The notes under the pieces were generated by a model. The model made no database searches and was not told the DNA's origin. It saw nothing but the letters and a program-made list of their open reading frames with translations. This document shows positions 44,197 to 52,242 of a stretch of DNA of 64,000 nucleotides, one piece after another (positions within the stretch are counted from its first letter, which is position 1; each line of letters opens with the position of its first letter). The translations under genes were made by a program, and so were the position numbers. The stretch comes from CAXBBB01 sp963815505 (lineage in GTDB: Bacteria > Bacteroidota > Rhodothermia > Rhodothermales > BA12), in NCBI GenBank assembly GCA_963815505.1, contig CAWFGU010000010.1, positions 62,001-126,000 of the forward strand, read 5' to 3'.

Positions 44197-46428
44197 ATGA
44201 TCCGCTTTCCGCGCTCGCTGATTCTCCTCCTCGTCGTTCTGCTCAGTTCGTGTAGTGCTCCGCGCGAAGTGGCAACCGTTACCGAGCGGCCCATCCCGCG
44301 CTATGCCGAACGCAACGCGCGCGACTCGGCGCGGGTGGCGATGCGAGAGGAAGTCGCCGCGTCTCTTCCTCAGGTGGATGTCCCGGAAGCGCCGCTCGGC
44401 CGCATGCGGCTGCTCGAGGACGAGCGCACCCAACTGGCGTTCGCTCAGACGTACGGCATCGTGCCCGATACGGTCTGGTACGCCCGTGCGCGGCGCGGTG
44501 CTCTCCGGTTCGGCGGCGGGTGCTCCGCCTCATTCGTCTCGCCACGCGGCCTGGTGATGACCAATCACCACTGCGCGCGTGAGCATCTGGAGGCGGCCTC
44601 GCGAAGCGGGGAGCAGCTGGTGCGCGATGGCTTTCTGGCGAGTGCGACGGGCGATGAGCGTCGGGTGCCCGACCTCGAAGTCGAGCAACTCATACGCATC
44701 GAAGACGTGACGCGCGACGTGCTTCGCGGAGCAGGTCGCCGCGCCGGGGCCGCCGAATACGAGACCGCACTCTCGAATACCATTCAGCGCATCCAGACGG
44801 CGCGAAACGACCGCATTCAGTCGCGCGATTCGAGCCTGAGCGTTCAGGTCGTCCGGCTCGAGGGTGGGGCCCGGTTCAGCGCGTATACGTACCGAACCTA
44901 CGACGACGTGCGCCTCGTCATGGCTCCGCACGAGCAGGCAGGCTTCTTCGGCGGCGATGCGGACAACTTTACTTTTCCGCGCTACACGTTCGATCTGGCG
45001 TTTTTCCGTGTGTACGACGGCGATGTCCCGCTCGAAAGCCCCGACTTCTTCGCTTGGAACCCCGATGGCGCGCAGGTCGGGCAGCCCGTCTTCGTAGTTG
45101 GAAACCCCGGCACGACGTTGCGCCTGACGACGGCAGACAAGCTCTCTTACCTGCTCGAAGTCGAATTGCCCAATCAGAGGGCCGCGCTCGGACGGCGTAT
45201 CGCACTTGTCGACAGTTTGATGAGTGTGAACGCATCGGTCGACAGCGTGGGCGGTTTGCAAAATGCGCTGTTCACGCTGCAAAACACCGACAAGTCGGCT
45301 CAGGGCGAGATGGAAGCCTTGGGGCGCGAGGTGATCGCTCAGAGGCGCACACTGGATCAGCGGTTGCAGGACTCGCTCGCCACCGACGGTGACGCCTCGG
45401 ATGCGCTCGCGAATCTGTTTCGCGAGATGAACGACGTGCAGCGCAGCCGCCGCGCCGTCGCTGATCAGACCAACCCGTTCGTTTTCTTCGCCTCGCCGCC
45501 TTTCGACTCTGCGCTGCTTGCCCGCGCCACCTATGCCTATTTCGCCGGTCTTTTCCGCCGAGGAGGCGCTCCCCAGGCACGCATCGACGAGTTTATCGAA
45601 CAGGCGCTGGCCGTTGAGGATCAGCCCGAAGCGTTGGATCGCGGTCTGCTTCGGCTGCGGCTCGAAGAGATGCAGGCCAACCTGGGTGCCAGGGCCGCGC
45701 TGCGTCGCCTGACCGATACGCTCTCCCTCTCCGCGTACGTCGATACGCTGTTTGCTACGACTGTGCTGGCCGATTCGGCCTCATTCGACTCGCTCCTGCG
45801 CTCCGGCTCGTTCAACGCGTCGGTGGAGCCTGCTGCGGCGCTCGCCGACGCGCTCGTGCCCATCTTCCGCACGACTCTGATTCAAGACTCGGGCTTCGAC
45901 GACATCGAAGCGGGATTGCAGGTTCGCTTGGCCCAGGCGACGAGCCGCTACGCCGACTATCCACTCGCCTCAGACGCCACGTTCACCCTACGCGTCAGCG
46001 ACGGCAACGTGCGCGGCTACGAACAGCCCAGCGGCGCGTCCGTCGATCCCTTCACTACGCTCGCCGGGCTGTTCGACCGCGCCGACGAGCTCGAAGGTCC
46101 GTTTTACGATCTGCCCGATCTGTGGACCAATGCGCGCGACAGCCTCGACCTGTCTAGCCCTCTCAACCTCGTCACCACGAACGACATCACCGGTGGTAAC
46201 TCAGGCTCGCCTCTGCTCGACCGCGACCTGCGCGTCGTCGGGCTAGTGTTCGACTCGAATTACGAAGCGCTGGGAAATGACTACCTCTACCGTCCCGACC
46301 GCGCGCGCGCCATCTCGGTCGACGTGCGGGGCATGATCGAAGTGCTGCGCGGGGTCTACGGCGCCCAGCGCTTGCTGGACGAATTGGTGTTCGTTCCTGC
46401 GTCCGAACCGGCTACGGTCGGCGAGTGA
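44197..46428 (+). CDS. S46-family dipeptidyl-peptidase (DPP7/DPP11-like) lipoprotein
   Basis: 743 residues with lipobox LLSSC (Cys19), so an envelope lipoprotein. The S46 chymotrypsin-fold peptidase has its catalytic His in MTNHHC (His125), the GGDADNFTFPR segment holding the Asp, and Ser669 in GGNSGSP. The large helical domain between (about 330-590) blocks the N-terminal side of the cleft so that dipeptides are released. At Ser669+18, the position that is Gly in DPP7 (hydrophobic P1) and Arg in DPP11 (acidic P1), this enzyme has Ser (Ser687, in VFDSNYE). P1 specificity therefore cannot be assumed. It converges with the phosphomutase-like gene with a 17-base overlap. Confidence 0.93.
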   Translation: MIRFPRSLILLLVVLLSSCSAPREVATVTERPIPRYAERNARDSARVAMREEVAASLPQVDVPEAPLGRMRLLEDERTQLAFAQTYGIVPDTVWYARARRGALRFGGGCSASFVSPRGLVMTNHHCAREHLEAASRSGEQLVRDGFLASATGDERRVPDLEVEQLIRIEDVTRDVLRGAGRRAGAAEYETALSNTIQRIQTARNDRIQSRDSSLSVQVVRLEGGARFSAYTYRTYDDVRLVMAPHEQAGFFGGDADNFTFPRYTFDLAFFRVYDGDVPLESPDFFAWNPDGAQVGQPVFVVGNPGTTLRLTTADKLSYLLEVELPNQRAALGRRIALVDSLMSVNASVDSVGGLQNALFTLQNTDKSAQGEMEALGREVIAQRRTLDQRLQDSLATDGDASDALANLFREMNDVQRSRRAVADQTNPFVFFASPPFDSALLARATYAYFAGLFRRGGAPQARIDEFIEQALAVEDQPEALDRGLLRLRLEEMQANLGARAALRRLTDTLSLSAYVDTLFATTVLADSASFDSLLRSGSFNASVEPAAALADALVPIFRTTLIQDSGFDDIEAGLQVRLAQATSRYADYPLASDATFTLRVSDGNVRGYEQPSGASVDPFTTLAGLFDRADELEGPFYDLPDLWTNARDSLDLSSPLNLVTTNDITGGNSGSPLLDRDLRVVGLVFDSNYEALGNDYLYRPDRARAISVDVRGMIEVLRGVYGAQRLLDELVFVPASEPATVGE

Positions 46429-47329
46429 GCAGGTCGGAGAGAAGTGGCGTTACGTCGGTCAGGTTGTGAGCGGCGCGCAGGGCAGATGCGCCGTTGCCCA
46501 TCGAGATCAGTGGGACCGGATTGCGAGTGTGCGGCTTGACGCTCAGGTCTTCCAGATTGCCGTGATCGCTCGTGACAATCAGCAGGTCGCGTGACGAGTC
46601 GAACGCGTGGAGGTAGCCGCCGAACAGTCCGTCGAGGTCCGAGAGGACAGCGTCGGCGCGTGCGCGGTCGCGGCTGTGGCCTGCTTTGTCGGTGAGGTAG
46701 TATTCGAGCAGCGTCACGTCGTTCGCGCGGGCGATGCCGTGGAGGCGCTGCCCGGCTTCGTAGGGCGTGAGGAGCGGCACGTCGAGAGCCAATCGCTCGC
46801 GCCAAGCGACTCCCGTCAGGTCAGCGGTAAGCGCGTCGCCGGCGTGCAGGTCTGCCTGGGTGCGCAACCGAACGCCTGCGGCTCGGCACATCCGCGTCGT
46901 CGTGCTCCATCGGCCTGTGCGCTCCGAATAAGCGAAGAAGCGGTCGGGATAGGCGTTAACGAAGGCGAGCCGATGGGAGAGGGCGAGCCGAGCGAACAAG
47001 CTTTGGCGTTCGAGTCGATCGCGCGTGGCGCTGTGCGGATATGGGCCGTAGTGGCGGCCAGCCAGAGCGGGAGCGTTGAAGCCGCCGAACAACGCCGTCT
47101 GCCCCGTCCCACTCTGGGGCAGGCCGTCGACACCCAGGGTGGCGTCGATCGGGCGGACGACGTGGTCGGGTAGGTCGATCGTGTTCAACCTCTCAGTCCA
47201 GCGCTGATCTCCGGCGATGCGGGCGAGGTGCGGCCAATCTGCGTCGAGAGGATTGGTCAAGCCGCTCGGCCCCAGGCCAACACCGTCGACGAAGACAAAG
47301 CAAACGTGAGGTCTTCGCCGCTCGGTCAC
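46412..47329 (-). CDS. Alkaline-phosphatase-superfamily metalloenzyme (phosphomutase-like)
   Basis: 305 residues with the metalloenzyme core shared by phosphopentomutase, cofactor-independent phosphoglycerate mutase and phosphonoacetate hydrolase. It has FVFVDGVGLGPS at the start (metal-binding Asp), SGTGQTALFGG (nucleophile Ser/Thr region), LLEYYLTDKAGHSRD and VTSDHGNLEDL (metal-binding Asp-His), and an HTRNPVPLI C-terminal His. It is shorter than either mutase and lacks the large inserted cap, so the reaction is not fixed; a phosphatase is equally possible. The start is GTG at 47329, overlapping the stop of the upstream DprA-like gene (GTGA). Confidence 0.8.
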   Translation of the reverse strand: MTERRRPHVCFVFVDGVGLGPSGLTNPLDADWPHLARIAGDQRWTERLNTIDLPDHVVRPIDATLGVDGLPQSGTGQTALFGGFNAPALAGRHYGPYPHSATRDRLERQSLFARLALSHRLAFVNAYPDRFFAYSERTGRWSTTTRMCRAAGVRLRTQADLHAGDALTADLTGVAWRERLALDVPLLTPYEAGQRLHGIARANDVTLLEYYLTDKAGHSRDRARADAVLSDLDGLFGGYLHAFDSSRDLLIVTSDHGNLEDLSVKPHTRNPVPLISMGNGASALRAAHNLTDVTPLLSDLLTRRP

Positions 47330-48192
47330 GACAGCGCCTCCCACAACGCATCGGGGTTTAGCGGCGGAGCGTTCTCGACATTCGAGCGGACGAGGAGCGC
47401 TTGGACGGCGCCCCCGATGCGCTCCTCGCCGCTGACGTGGCGTTCGAGCGTGTGGAGTAAGTGCGAGCCGGGAGCCGGATCGAACACGACGCACGCCGTC
47501 GACAGCGCCATCCGCACCCGGCTCGCCTCGGACTGATCGTGGCCGAACGGCCCATGGTCCATGGCGAACGGCGACACGACCAGTCCGCCGCCGCGGGCCG
47601 TCTCGACGACCGAGGGGCGCAACTGAGGCAGAATCTTCGATAGCCCGGCGCCAGGCACGCCGATGCCTCCGCCTGCGCGTTTGAGCGTCGCCACGTCGAA
47701 GCCATCGTCCATCGCGCAGAGCACGACGATGCCGCGATGGCTCGCCTCGGCGGCCAGTGATTGGGCTGCTTCAAAGGCCTCCGGCGACAACCCAGCCGAG
47801 CCGAGCAGTGCCAGGGTGGGGCGCGAGAGTACAGCAGCGTCTCCAAAGGCTCGGAGCACGGCTGGGCGCCTGGAAGCGGCCAATCGGTCCAGCCCACTGG
47901 GCCAGTGTGGGTGGTGTGGCGAGAGCAGGGTGACGCGCTGGCGGGTTCGCGCTTCGATCTCGCGGTCGGCAACGGCCAGGTGCTCGGCGAAGCGTGCCGG
48001 GTCGTGGAGCAGTTCGGCAAGGTCAGCGGCTCTTGAGACGCCTTTGAGCCTGTGCCCGAGTTGCTCGCGAGGCAGGGCTAGTAGGTCGTCGTAGCGATGC
48101 GCGTGGTGCAGGATTCGGTGGACTGTCGCTCGGCCGACGCCGGGCACGTCGAGAAGCGCGAGGGTGAGGCGGACGGCAGGGGAGTCATTCAT
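47326..48192 (-). CDS. Divergent DprA/Smf-like Rossmann protein
   Basis: 288 residues, shorter than typical DprA (about 360-380). The N-terminus has a helix-hairpin-helix (LLDVPGVGRATVHRIL), then HPHWPSGLDRLAASRRPAVLRAFGD, which matches DprA's YP..L..I.DPP..L...G element. The Rossmann core follows as LALLGSAGLSPEAFEAA...GIVVLCAMDDGFDVATL and GVPGAGLSKILPQL. The hallmark GSR is GSA, and the SGGARGID loop is replaced by CAMDDGFD, so single-stranded DNA and RecA loading as in canonical DprA is doubtful. The C-terminal winged helix is also missing. Stop and start overlap with the phosphomutase-like gene, indicating coupling. The ATG at 48192 was chosen; the frame extends upstream without family sequence. 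Confidence 0.7.
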   Translation of the reverse strand: MNDSPAVRLTLALLDVPGVGRATVHRILHHAHRYDDLLALPREQLGHRLKGVSRAADLAELLHDPARFAEHLAVADREIEARTRQRVTLLSPHHPHWPSGLDRLAASRRPAVLRAFGDAAVLSRPTLALLGSAGLSPEAFEAAQSLAAEASHRGIVVLCAMDDGFDVATLKRAGGGIGVPGAGLSKILPQLRPSVVETARGGGLVVSPFAMDHGPFGHDQSEASRVRMALSTACVVFDPAPGSHLLHTLERHVSGEERIGGAVQALLVRSNVENAPPLNPDALWEALS

Positions 48193-48302
48193 CGGGGGTC
48201 TACGTTTGCCCACCGATTCTCGTTCGAGAGGGTTGCAGTCAATCGTGCCGGGCATCGGCCGCGCCCTACTTTTCGGTGTCACCACTCACTACCGCTCAAT
48301 CC

Positions 48303-49490
48303 ATGTCCGAACCGCTGATGCGCCGTCTGCGACGGATGCTTGACCAGGCGCGCGCGCAGCCCGAGGCGACGGCTCTGGTGCTGGGCGGCGGAGGCGCGCG
48401 GGCGGCGTACCAGGCAGGCGTCGTGCGCTACGTCGCCGAAACGTACTCCGACTCGGCCATCGACATCGTGACCGGCACATCGGCCGGAGCGATCAACGCG
48501 GCGCAGCTGGCCTGCTCAGCATCCGGGCCGCGCAGTCACGTGGCCGACGACCTGTGCTCTGCGTGGCGCGAAATCGACGGAGCCAACGTATTCGAGTCGG
48601 TTTCTTCGGGGCAACTGGCACGCGCCATCGTGGGCATGACCACAGGGCAGCGCTGGATCGGAGGCAAGTCGATGCGCGCTTTGGTCGACACGCACCCGCT
48701 GCGGCAGTACCTCTCCGCCCGCCTCGAAACCGACGCCGACGGAGTCCTCGTTCAGGCCCGCCGCAACGTAGAGGAGGGGCACTTGCGGTGTTTTGCCCTG
48801 GCGACAACCGACTATGGTTCGGGGCAGAACGTGACGTGGTACCAGTCGGGCGAACCGGTCCAGCCTTGGGAGCGGCAGAACCGCATCGGGCGGCCCGCTA
48901 CGCTCACGCTCGACCATATCATGGCGTCGACAGCGCTTCCGCTCCTATTTCCCGCTGTTCAGATCGGAGACGACTGGCATGGCGACGGCGGCATCCGGCA
49001 GGCGGCGCCGCTCTCTCCGGCGATTCATCTGGGCGCCACGCGCGTGCTTGCGATTTCGACGCGCTACGACCGCTCGTCGGCCGAAGCCCAGGCGCACGCG
49101 GTCGAGGGCTACCCGTCGGCGGCGCAAATTCTGGGCGTGCTGTTCAACGCCGTGTTTCTCGACGTACTCGACCAGGACATCGACCGGTTCGGACGGATGA
49201 ACGAATTGCTAGCCGACATGCCCCACGCCTCCCGGCGAGGCATGCGGCCGATCCGGCTGCTCGCACTCCGTCCGTCGCGCGATATCGGGCGGATGGCGGC
49301 GCAGTTCAACGTGTCGCTGGACGGCGCGCTGGGCTGGATCGCGGGCGGATTGGGCGGTGGGGCAGAGGAAAGCCCCGATTGGCTGAGCATGATTTTGTTC
49401 GACGGCGCGTTCGCAGAGCAACTTATGGACCTGGGATACGAAGACGCCCGCACGAGGCGCGACCAACTCGACGCCTTCTTCGCCGACTGA
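48303..49490 (+). CDS. Patatin-like phospholipase
   Basis: 395 residues with the complete patatin catalytic set: the oxyanion-hole GGGGARAAYQAG (residues 28-39), the nucleophile Ser60 in GTSAGA and the catalytic Asp228 in HGDGGIRQ. The region between contains LDHIMASTALPLLFPAV, typical for the family. No signal peptide is seen, so a cytoplasmic or peripheral membrane lipase acting on phospholipid or lipid esters is likely. A TACTTTTC -7-like element lies near 48267. The next gene, a DUF5686 outer-membrane protein, starts 21 bases after the stop, so the two are probably one transcript, but a functional link is not proven. Confidence 0.93.
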   Translation: MSEPLMRRLRRMLDQARAQPEATALVLGGGGARAAYQAGVVRYVAETYSDSAIDIVTGTSAGAINAAQLACSASGPRSHVADDLCSAWREIDGANVFESVSSGQLARAIVGMTTGQRWIGGKSMRALVDTHPLRQYLSARLETDADGVLVQARRNVEEGHLRCFALATTDYGSGQNVTWYQSGEPVQPWERQNRIGRPATLTLDHIMASTALPLLFPAVQIGDDWHGDGGIRQAAPLSPAIHLGATRVLAISTRYDRSSAEAQAHAVEGYPSAAQILGVLFNAVFLDVLDQDIDRFGRMNELLADMPHASRRGMRPIRLLALRPSRDIGRMAAQFNVSLDGALGWIAGGLGGGAEESPDWLSMILFDGAFAEQLMDLGYEDARTRRDQLDAFFAD

Positions 49491-49511
49491 CCCGCCCGCA
49501 CAACCGCCCTC

Positions 49512-51812
49512 ATGCGCCTCCTGCTCGCCCTCGTCCTGCTGACACCCATCGCCGTTCAGGCGCAGACGAGCGAGGTAACCGGCGTCGTCCGCGACGCGCA
49601 GACCGGCGAGACGCTCCCCGCCGCGACCGTACAGATCCAGGGCACGCTCAGCGGTACGATCACCAACGACCAGGGCGAGTTCGCGCTCAACGTCACCCAG
49701 CGCCCGGCAACGCTGACCGTCCGCTACATCGGCTACCAGATGGCGAGCGTGCGCGTCGAAGCCGGGCAGACGACGGCGGACCTGTCGCTCGATCCGTCGG
49801 CGCTGGTGGCGGGCGAGTTGATCGTGACCGACGAAGATCCCGGCATGCGCATCATGCGGCGCGTGATCGAGGAGAAGGCCGAGTGGCAGGCAGCCATGAG
49901 CAGCTACGCTGCCGACGCCTACACGCGCATCGTGCTCCGAGGCGACAGCGGCATCGTGACGATCGCCGAAATCGCGTCCGACCTGTTCTGGCGTCGCGAT
50001 GGCGGCACGCGCGAGATCGTCAAGGCGCAGCGGCAGACCGCCAATGCGCCTTTCGACGGCGCCATTCCCGCCGCCTCGACGATGCTCAACTTCTACGGCG
50101 ACGAGCAGGAAGTCGCAGGCTACGACCTGATCGGCGTGACGCATCCCAAAGCGCTCGACGTGTACCGCTTCCGGCTGGTCGGACAGCGCTCGCGCGATGG
50201 GCAGCGCGTGTTCGACATCTCGGTCGAGCCGCGCAGCCCGCTCGCCGTCGCCTACGTCGGGCAGGTGTCGGTTTTGGACACCGATTTTGCCATTATCGAA
50301 GCGCGCCTGAGCCCTGGACCGGCGTTCCGCTGGCCGCCGCCCTTCAAGCGCTTCGAGGTCGAGTACGTGCAGCAGTTCGACACGTTCGGCGGCGAAGCCT
50401 GGGTGCCCGTCGACCTGCGTAGCGAAACGGTCATCGAAATAGGCGTCGGTCCGCTGTTCAGCATTCCGCCGTTCCGCGCTTCACGCGTGTCGCGTCTGAC
50501 CGACTATAGGATCAACGCCGCCACGCCGGACTCGCTCTACGAGAGCAGGCAACTGGCGACCGTCGACAGCGCACAGGTCAAAGCCGACACGCTACTCGAC
50601 TCGTCCGGCCTGCGCGTCCCGCTCGAACCCGACGAGGAGATCGCCTACGCTGAGATCGACAGTACGGACAGTCTCGAAGACGCCTTCAAGCCGACCGGCG
50701 CGCTCGCCAATATGGGAAGCGACAGCGGGAGCGACGGCTCGCTGATGGGCAACGTGATCGAATACGGACGCGTGGCCTACACCAGGGTCGATGGGCTACG
50801 CATCGGCCTCGAACCCACTATCAAGCTGTCGGACAAGATGAGTGTCTTCGGCGGCGGCACATACAGCACAGCGGCCGAGGCGATATCATGGACGGCAGGC
50901 GCTAGCTACCGTCCCCAAACGCGCTGGCTGATCCAGGCGCGGCACAGCGACGGAATTACCGAGCGATACGAGTCGGATCTGTACACGCCGGTCACCGTGG
51001 CTGCCCGAGTCGTCAGCGGAGGGACCGACTACTTTGACTACGAGCAGTCGCGCCGGACGGCCTTCCGCATTGCCCATCGCATCAAGGGCACGCGTCTCAC
51101 CGTCGACCTGCAAGCGGCGCAGGAGCGCAACCGCCCGATCGGCAGGGTCTCCGATCTGTTCACGATCTACGGCAATCCCAACCTGCGTCTCAACCCGCTC
51201 GTCAGCGATCACACGCTGCGCTCGGCGACACTCGGTTTCGACTGGGGGAGCGAGGGATTGCTCGGCGTGATGAGTTTCAACCGCATCCAGGCCGACGTGG
51301 AAGTCGCCCCGTCCGGTGTGAGTGATGTCGGCTTCGCCCGCGCCTACGCAACCGTCGACACGTACATCCCGACGTGGGGCCAGCGCCGCCTGTTTCCGGC
51401 CCAACTCGTGCTTCGAGCAACCGGACAGATCGGCCCCGACCACCTGCCGCTCGAACGCTACGGCATCGTCGAGGCTGCGTCGAGCTATGGATCACCATGG
51501 GGATCGCTGCGCACGCGCAACGTCGCACCCTACCAGGGCTACGCGACGGCGGCGCTCTTCGCCGAGCACAACTTCCGCACGATGCCGTGGGAGATCATCG
51601 GCTGGCGCTGGGCGGCCGATCAGGGATACAGCTTCCTTCTCACCGGAGCCGCCGCCCGCACGTGGAGCAAGCAGCCCGTCGCCGCGACCAATCTGCATGC
51701 CGAAGCCGGTTTCTCGGTCAGCGGTCTGTTCGACTTCCTCCGCCTCGACGTGACCTTTCGGCTGGACGAACCCGGCTACGGCATCGGCATCGCACTACCG
51801 CGCGTATTCTAG
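49512..51812 (+). CDS. DUF5686/CarboxypepD_reg outer-membrane protein
   Basis: 766 residues: signal peptide (ending VQAQ), a carboxypeptidase-regulatory-like beta-sandwich (about 20-105; EVTGVVRDAQTGETLPAATVQIQGT and TLTVRYIGYQ), and a long DUF5686 region. That region includes YGDEQEVAGYDLIGVTHPKALDVYRFRLVG, then a beta-barrel-like C-terminus with alternating aromatic strands ending in GIALPRVF. The family is widespread in Bacteroidota and lacks an assigned activity; a barrel in the outer membrane is likely from the terminal Phe. It follows the patatin gene in a likely operon. Its stop codon is one base away from the end of the convergent BON-domain gene. Confidence 0.85.
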   Translation: MRLLLALVLLTPIAVQAQTSEVTGVVRDAQTGETLPAATVQIQGTLSGTITNDQGEFALNVTQRPATLTVRYIGYQMASVRVEAGQTTADLSLDPSALVAGELIVTDEDPGMRIMRRVIEEKAEWQAAMSSYAADAYTRIVLRGDSGIVTIAEIASDLFWRRDGGTREIVKAQRQTANAPFDGAIPAASTMLNFYGDEQEVAGYDLIGVTHPKALDVYRFRLVGQRSRDGQRVFDISVEPRSPLAVAYVGQVSVLDTDFAIIEARLSPGPAFRWPPPFKRFEVEYVQQFDTFGGEAWVPVDLRSETVIEIGVGPLFSIPPFRASRVSRLTDYRINAATPDSLYESRQLATVDSAQVKADTLLDSSGLRVPLEPDEEIAYAEIDSTDSLEDAFKPTGALANMGSDSGSDGSLMGNVIEYGRVAYTRVDGLRIGLEPTIKLSDKMSVFGGGTYSTAAEAISWTAGASYRPQTRWLIQARHSDGITERYESDLYTPVTVAARVVSGGTDYFDYEQSRRTAFRIAHRIKGTRLTVDLQAAQERNRPIGRVSDLFTIYGNPNLRLNPLVSDHTLRSATLGFDWGSEGLLGVMSFNRIQADVEVAPSGVSDVGFARAYATVDTYIPTWGQRRLFPAQLVLRATGQIGPDHLPLERYGIVEAASSYGSPWGSLRTRNVAPYQGYATAALFAEHNFRTMPWEIIGWRWAADQGYSFLLTGAAARTWSKQPVAATNLHAEAGFSVSGLFDFLRLDVTFRLDEPGYGIGIALPRVF

Positions 51813-51813
51813 A

Positions 51814-52161
51814 TCAGCGTATCGTCCGCTCGCGCGCGCGTACCGTCTGCAGGTGCGGGATGACGGCCTGCACGCCCGGCACTGTCTGCACGACGCGGAT
51901 GATGAGTTGCTCGTCCAGCGCGTGCTCGACGGTCCCATACACGGTTACGACGGCGTTCTGGACGTACAGCTTCAGCCCGCTCACCGACGCGCGCTCCAGG
52001 TCGCTCTCGAAAACAGAGGCGACGCGGCTCAGCAGCGCTTGATCGCGCTCGGTCTGGACCGTTTGGGTCACGCCCTTGCGTTGGCGGCTTCGGAGCCACT
52101 TCTCGAGGCGGGCGCCCAGCGTGGGGCGTCGAATCGTAGTCGGTTCTGGGGAATCTGTCAT
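51814..52161 (-). CDS. BON-domain protein
   Basis: 115 residues with one BON domain (about 40-110), showing LLSRVASVFESDLERASVSG, LYVQNAVVTVYGTVEHALDE and VQTVPGVQAVIPHLQTV. BON domains are thought to bind phospholipid or peptidoglycan surfaces, usually in the periplasm. Here there is no signal peptide from the ATG at 52161, so it is cytoplasmic or exported by another route, or the true start is further upstream (the frame is open to 52212). It is the last gene of the eno-ftsB-ROK-lptD-BON run on this strand, 81 bases behind lptD. Confidence 0.8.
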   Translation of the reverse strand: MTDSPEPTTIRRPTLGARLEKWLRSRQRKGVTQTVQTERDQALLSRVASVFESDLERASVSGLKLYVQNAVVTVYGTVEHALDEQLIIRVVQTVPGVQAVIPHLQTVRARERTIR

Positions 52162-52242
52162 GGAGTAGCGGGGGGGCGCCGTTCCGGTGTGGTGGGACAG
52201 CCTGTAACGCAAGGATCGCGCCTGACGCTCCCTCGGATCTGG

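Noticed and set aside
48554..50422. A 622-residue plus-strand frame across the patatin and DUF5686 genes
   Set aside because: It spans two real genes in another frame and is extremely Arg-rich without any motif.
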